Below, piece after piece: positions 59,919 through 64,000 of a DNA stretch of 64,000 nt; the first letter of the stretch is position 1; each line of letters opens with the position of its first letter. Origin of the DNA: an uncultured Eubacteriales bacterium (GTDB lineage: Bacteria; Bacillota; Clostridia; Oscillospirales; Acutalibacteraceae); assembly GCA_900318495.1 (NCBI GenBank), contig ONLA01000001.1, positions 1 to 64,000 of the forward strand, read 5' to 3'. The notes under the pieces are model-generated. The model worked only from the letters and a program-made list of their open reading frames with translations. It searched no databases and was not told where the DNA came from. A program made the position numbers and the translations under genes.

Positions 59919-60836
59919 TTATTTACTTATATTTTTCAGTTTTGTAAGGAATTTCTCAAAATAGCCGGGCAATTGTGAGTCAAATTCCATATATTCAAGC
60001 GTTTTCGGATGAATAAATCCGATTTTTTTAGCGTGCAGGCATTGTCCGTTAAAGTCTGTTTTTTCACTTTTTACGCCGTAAACCGGGTCGCCGGAAACCG
60101 GGTGACCGAGGCTTGCCATATGAACTCTGATTTGGTGAGTTCTGCCGGTTTCAAGGACACACCGTATGTGAGTATAACCCTTGTAACGTTCAAGCACTTC
60201 GTAATGAGTAACGGCGTGTTTGCTGTTTTTTTCGGTAATGCACATTTTTTTACGGTCATTCGGGTTTCTTCCGATAGGCGCGTCAACGGTTCCGCTGTCA
60301 TTTTTAAGATTCCCGAAAACAACCGCCTCGTATTCGCGCGTAAAAGAATGCTCCTTTATCTGTTTGGCAAGAAAGCTGTGGGCGCTGTCGTTTTTGGCGA
60401 CAATAAGCAAACCGCTTGTATCCTTGTCAATTCTGTGCACAATGCCGGGGCGCAGCACTCCGTTTATCCCCGATAGACTGTCGCCGCAATGATAAAGCAG
60501 CGCGTTAACCAAGGTGCCTTCATAGTTGCCGGCGGCGGGATGAACCACCATACCCTTTTTCTTGTTAACAACAAGCAAATCGTTGTCCTCATAAACGATA
60601 TCAAGCGGTATATTTTCCGCTTTTGCTTCATACGGAACAGGATCGGGAATTATAACGCAAACGCTCTCCCCCGCGCTTAACTTGTATTTTTTGTTTACAG
60701 CCTTTGAACCGACCGTAACAGAACCGTTTTCGATAAGCTGTACGGCGGCGCTTCGTGACAATCCGACGCCTGAGTCCGCTATAAATTTATCTAATCTTAT
60801 TCCGTTCCGGTCACAAGTCAAATTGTGCTCAGTCAT
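59919..60836 (-). CDS. RluD-family 23S rRNA pseudouridine synthase
   Basis: The 305-residue enzyme has an N-terminal S4 domain (DKFIADSGVGLSRSAAVQLIENG) and a catalytic domain with HRIDKDTSGLLIVAKN, whose Asp is the nucleophile. The LETGRTHQIRVHMASLGHPVSGDPVYG segment follows. This matches the RluA/RluD family (YlyB in Bacillus), which modifies the large-subunit rRNA; the exact site is not deducible. It overlaps lspA by 8 nt. The lspA-rluD pair is conserved in Firmicutes. Confidence 0.94.
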   Translation of the reverse strand: MTEHNLTCDRNGIRLDKFIADSGVGLSRSAAVQLIENGSVTVGSKAVNKKYKLSAGESVCVIIPDPVPYEAKAENIPLDIVYEDNDLLVVNKKKGMVVHPAAGNYEGTLVNALLYHCGDSLSGINGVLRPGIVHRIDKDTSGLLIVAKNDSAHSFLAKQIKEHSFTREYEAVVFGNLKNDSGTVDAPIGRNPNDRKKMCITEKNSKHAVTHYEVLERYKGYTHIRCVLETGRTHQIRVHMASLGHPVSGDPVYGVKSEKTDFNGQCLHAKKIGFIHPKTLEYMEFDSQLPGYFEKFLTKLKNISK

Positions 60837-61308
60837 TTGTATTGTCCTTTTTCTTAGTTTTTACCGCGTCCGTAAAGAACAGCAGGTAAACCGCGAGCAA
60901 AAACACACCGATTGTTATGCAGTAATCCGCAAAATTACAAACGGGCGGAAAGAACGAAAGGCTGAGATAATCAATTACATAACCGTAGAATATACGGTCA
61001 ATTAAATTTCCTATTCCTCCGCCGATAATGAGTCCTGCTGTTATATAAAAAAACTTTCCTTCCGGACGCTTGCGGAACATATAGAAGATTAATAAGCCGA
61101 GCAAGGCAACGGTAAGGATAACGAAAATCCACTGCATCCCCTGGAACATTCCAAACGCGACGCCCCTGTTTTCAACATAGGTTAGCTTAAAAACATCGCC
61201 TAAAACATTTACGGTTCCTACCGGCTTAAGGTTTTGTACAACAAGAAATTTAAAAAGCTGATCGAGCGCAGCAATTACAACTCCGATTATTAAAGCGATA
61301 ACAGCCAT
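60829..61308 (-). CDS. lspA: Lipoprotein signal peptidase (signal peptidase II)
   Basis: LspA cleaves prolipoproteins such as those at 1, 32336 and 43412 in this window. The start is ATG 61308 (CGGAGG site), giving 159 residues with four hydrophobic segments. Catalytic Asp residues lie in GNLIDRIFYG and FNFADYCITIG-like CNFADYCI near the C-terminus. The VENRGVAFGM motif after the first extracellular loop is typical. It lies downstream of ileS in the common ileS-lspA-rluD order. Confidence 0.95.
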   Translation of the reverse strand: MAVIALIIGVVIAALDQLFKFLVVQNLKPVGTVNVLGDVFKLTYVENRGVAFGMFQGMQWIFVILTVALLGLLIFYMFRKRPEGKFFYITAGLIIGGGIGNLIDRIFYGYVIDYLSLSFFPPVCNFADYCITIGVFLLAVYLLFFTDAVKTKKKDNTND

Positions 61309-61326
61309 AAAGCCTCCGTAATTATA

Positions 61327-61356
61327 AATCGGTGCAATAAAAATCACACCGATTTA
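61327..61356 (-). terminator. Weak hairpin between ileS and lspA
   Basis: Stem AAATCGGTG / CACCGATTT with an AT-rich loop but without a clear T-tail. It could slow transcription or stabilise the 3' end; strong termination is doubtful. Confidence 0.4.
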
Positions 61357-61370
61357 TTATAACAAATATA

Positions 61371-64000
61371 CTATTTTAAGTTTTCACAGCAGCGTGCGCA
61401 AATTGTGGGATGCTCGCTGTTCTGACCGACTGTTTTGCTGATTGACCAGCAGCGCTCGCACTTTTCGCCCTCTGCCTTTTCAACAGAGATTTCAAGCTCG
61501 CCGCCGTTATCAACAATTTCAACGTCGGAAACAATAAATACCGCCGCAAGCTCGCTTTCAGCCTTTTTAATAAAGCTGAGCTTTTCTCCGCCTGCCTTAA
61601 GGGTGATTTTTGCTTCGAGAGAGCTTTTGATTGTCTTTTCCTTTACAATCGGCTCTATTGCCTTTTTAACCTCGTCTCTGAGCTCGTGGATTTCATCCCA
61701 GAAGCTCATAAAACCGGCGTCCGCTGTATAATCAACCTTTGAGGGCATTTCGTTATAAATAACGTGCTCGGTGTTTTCATCCTTGCCGTGAGGCATATAC
61801 TTCCAGATTTCATCCGATGTATACGCGAGAATAGGCGTAAGCATTCTTGTCATCGCGTTAAGGATGAGATAAATAGTTGTCTGAGCAGCCTTACGCGCCT
61901 TGCTGTCTGCTTTTTCGGTATAAAGTCTGTCCTTGAGTACATCGAGGTAGAAGTTTGACATATCTACAACGCAGAAGTTGTGGATGCTGTGGTATACCAT
62001 ATGGAATTCATATTTGTCGTATGATTCCTTTACTTTGTCAATAAGCTCGTTGAGCTTAACAACAGCCCATTTGTCAATAGGCGTAAGCTCGCCGGGACTT
62101 ACCATATCGGTGTCGGGGTTAAAGTCAGCAAGGTTGCCGAGGATATATCTTGCGGTATTTCTGATTTTTCTGTACGCTTCCGAGAGCTGTTTCAGAATAT
62201 CAAATGAAATATTAACATCTGACTGGTAATCACAGGAGGCTACCCAGAGTCTGAGTACATCAGCGCCGTACTGCTTAATTACCTCTTGCGGACTGATGCC
62301 GTTGCCGAGAGATTTACTCATCTTGCGCTTTTCCATATCAAGAATCATTCCGTGGGTAAGAACCGCCTTATACGGAGCAACTCCTGTTGTTGCCACCGAT
62401 GTGAGCAGCGAGGACTGGAACCAGCCTCTGTACTGGTCGTTGCCCTCGAGGTACAAATCAGCAGGGAATTTAAGATAATCACGGCGTTTGCATACAGCTG
62501 TATGTGATGAACCGCTGTCAAACCAAACGTCCATAATATCCTTTTCTTTATCAAAATCCTTACATCCGCACTTAGGACAGCTTGTGCCCTCGGGCAAAAT
62601 TTCCGAAGCATCATGGTCAAACCAAGCGTTTGAGCCTTCCTTGCCGAACAAACCGGCAACCGCAAGCATAGCTTCCTTATTGATATAAGGTTCACCGCAG
62701 TCACGGCAATAGAAAATCGGAATCGGCACGCCCCATTTTCTCTGACGCGAGATACACCAGTCTTTTCTATCGCGTACCATTGAAGTAATTCTGTCCTTGC
62801 CCCAAGCCGGAATCCACTCAACAGTGTTAATGGCGTCAACAGCCTGCTCCTTAAAATCATCAACGGAACAGAACCACTGGTCGGTTGCTCTGAACAGAAT
62901 CGGTGACTTACATCTCCAGCAATGCGGATATTGGTGAATAATCTTTTTAAGTGCAAACAACGCGCCGTCTGCGTCAAGCTTTACGGCAATTTTTTTGTTT
63001 GCCTCGTCTGTTGTCAGGCCTGCGAATTCGCCGGCTTCTTCAGTGAGAATACCGTCGCCGTTTACGGGACAAATAACCGGAATTTCGGGATAATTGCGGC
63101 ATACGTTATAGTCGTCAACACCGTGTCCGGGAGCTGTGTGTACACAGCCTGTACCGCTTTCAAGCGTTACGTGCTCGCCGACAATAAGGAGAGACTCGCG
63201 GTCAAGGAACGGGTGCCGGGTTTTCATATACTCGAGCTCGCTGCCCTTAATTGTTGCCACAACCTTATAATCGGTAATGCCTGCCTCCTCCATCGCGGAC
63301 TTGTACAAATCGGTTGCCATAACATAATACTCGCCGCCGCTTTGAATAACTGAATACTCATAGCGCGGACCGACGCAGATTGCAACGTTTGCGGGCAAGG
63401 TCCATGTTGTGGTTGTCCAAATAACAAAGTAAACCTTTGAGGGGTCAATTCCCATTGCGGAGAATTTTCCCAAATCGTCGGTTACATTAAACTTAACGTA
63501 AATTGAATGACAGGGATCCTCGGCATACTCGATTTCAGCCTCGGCAAGCGCCGTCTTACATTCGGGGCACCAGTAAACAGGCTTTAAGCCGCGATAAATA
63601 TATCCCTTGTCCGCCATTTCCGCAAACACCTTGATTTGCTCGGCTTCAAACTCGTGCTTAAGGGTAATATAAGGATTATCCCATTCGCCTATCGCGCCCA
63701 AGCGTTTAAACTGTTCGCGCTGGTCGTTAATATAGCCTGTTACAAACTCCTCGCACAGCTTTCTGAGTTCAACGACAGAAATATCGGCAGAGCTTCCGAT
63801 TCCTGCCTTTTGTCTTGCCTTGAGCTCGGTCGGCAGTCCGTGGGTATCCCAACCGGGTACAAACGGAGCTTTAAAGCCTGCCATATTCTTGTAGCGGACA
63901 ATAAAATCCTTAAGAATCTTATTGAGCGCGTGACCGAGGTGAATATCGCCGTTAGCATACGGAGGTCCGTCATGAAGAACAAACAGCGGCTTGCCCTCGT
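61371..64000 (-). CDS. ileS: Isoleucyl-tRNA synthetase, partial (5' end beyond the window)
   Basis: IleRS charges tRNA-Ile. About 875 residues are visible of a protein usually near 930; the N-terminus is cut at the right edge. The first visible part is [20 protein letters not shown] followed by LGH, which holds the class I HIGH-type motif HLGH. Further elements are [10 protein letters not shown], an editing domain, [14 protein letters not shown] (KMSKS) and a C-terminal zinc site CERC...CARCCENL. The full frame is open to the edge. It lies upstream of lspA. Confidence 0.97.
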   Translation of the reverse strand, partial: EGKPLFVLHDGPPYANGDIHLGHALNKILKDFIVRYKNMAGFKAPFVPGWDTHGLPTELKARQKAGIGSSADISVVELRKLCEEFVTGYINDQREQFKRLGAIGEWDNPYITLKHEFEAEQIKVFAEMADKGYIYRGLKPVYWCPECKTALAEAEIEYAEDPCHSIYVKFNVTDDLGKFSAMGIDPSKVYFVIWTTTTWTLPANVAICVGPRYEYSVIQSGGEYYVMATDLYKSAMEEAGITDYKVVATIKGSELEYMKTRHPFLDRESLLIVGEHVTLESGTGCVHTAPGHGVDDYNVCRNYPEIPVICPVNGDGILTEEAGEFAGLTTDEANKKIAVKLDADGALFALKKIIHQYPHCWRCKSPILFRATDQWFCSVDDFKEQAVDAINTVEWIPAWGKDRITSMVRDRKDWCISRQRKWGVPIPIFYCRDCGEPYINKEAMLAVAGLFGKEGSNAWFDHDASEILPEGTSCPKCGCKDFDKEKDIMDVWFDSGSSHTAVCKRRDYLKFPADLYLEGNDQYRGWFQSSLLTSVATTGVAPYKAVLTHGMILDMEKRKMSKSLGNGISPQEVIKQYGADVLRLWVASCDYQSDVNISFDILKQLSEAYRKIRNTARYILGNLADFNPDTDMVSPGELTPIDKWAVVKLNELIDKVKESYDKYEFHMVYHSIHNFCVVDMSNFYLDVLKDRLYTEKADSKARKAAQTTIYLILNAMTRMLTPILAYTSDEIWKYMPHGKDENTEHVIYNEMPSKVDYTADAGFMSFWDEIHELRDEVKKAIEPIVKEKTIKSSLEAKITLKAGGEKLSFIKKAESELAAVFIVSDVEIVDNGGELEISVEKAEGEKCERCWSISKTVGQNSEHPTICARCCENLK

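Overview
This window looks like a chromosomal segment from an anaerobic, low-to-mid GC Gram-positive bacterium of the Clostridia, most likely a Ruminococcus-like gut member of the Oscillospiraceae/Ruminococcaceae. Evidence: three secreted proteins carry C-terminal type I dockerins, there is a lipoprotein esterase with a starch-binding-like module and a GH13 alpha-glucan hydrolase, thiamine synthesis uses the anaerobic radical-SAM ThiH route, a SCIFF peptide and its maturase are present, and most genes have strong AGGAGG ribosome sites and sigma-A promoters. There is no rRNA, phage or CRISPR array; one tRNA (Ser, CGA) is present. Species assignment is inference.

Layout. 1-1.7 kb: 3' part of a secreted esterase lipoprotein. 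1.7-2.0 kb: a paired direct repeat and a MITE-like element. 2.0-8.5 kb: a complete leftward thiamine operon (thiS-F-G-H-tenI-E-D-C) behind a TPP riboswitch with its own terminator. 8.5-10.7 kb: a MATE transporter fused to an anti-sigma-type ATPase domain, followed by a STAS antagonist. 10.7-13 kb: hydrolase, Bax-inhibitor-1-like protein and a small membrane protein. 13-19.9 kb: a leftward operon behind a cobalamin riboswitch. It encodes two secreted dockerin proteins (a DUF4430/transcobalamin-beta-like protein and an alpha/alpha-barrel prenyltransferase-fold protein), a membrane-anchored DUF4430 protein, EcfT, and a giant EcfA-EcfA-S fusion. 19.9-23 kb: EamA transporter and feoAB. 23-31 kb: a surface protein, enolase, SCIFF and its maturase, an Orn/Lys/Arg decarboxylase-like enzyme and prfC. 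31-33.3 kb: hemW, then an EndoU-like lipoprotein with a small partner. 33.3-44.9 kb: dockerin-CotH protein, GH13 enzyme, MATE pump, AraC regulator, membrane protein, His-rich CobW chaperone, TtcA-like enzyme, aldo/keto reductase and a beta-helix lipoprotein. 45-45.5 kb: tRNA-Ser with rearranged duplications of its 3' end and a second MITE-like copy. 45.5-64 kb: housekeeping genes, all leftward (lysA, engB, lon, clpX, clpP, tig, thrC, rnhB, rbgA, lepB, rplS, rluD-type, lspA, ileS).

The most interesting system is the cobalamin-riboswitch operon at 13.0-19.9 kb. Mammalian B12 carriers (intrinsic factor, transcobalamin) join an alpha6/alpha6 barrel to a DUF4430-like beta domain in one chain. Here the two folds are encoded as separate secreted proteins, each with its own dockerin, beside a membrane-tethered beta domain and a dedicated ECF importer. 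I infer a surface-displayed corrinoid-capture machine that may dock on a cellulosome/amylosome-type scaffold. The riboswitch, domains and gene order are read from sequence; the ligand and the docking are inference.
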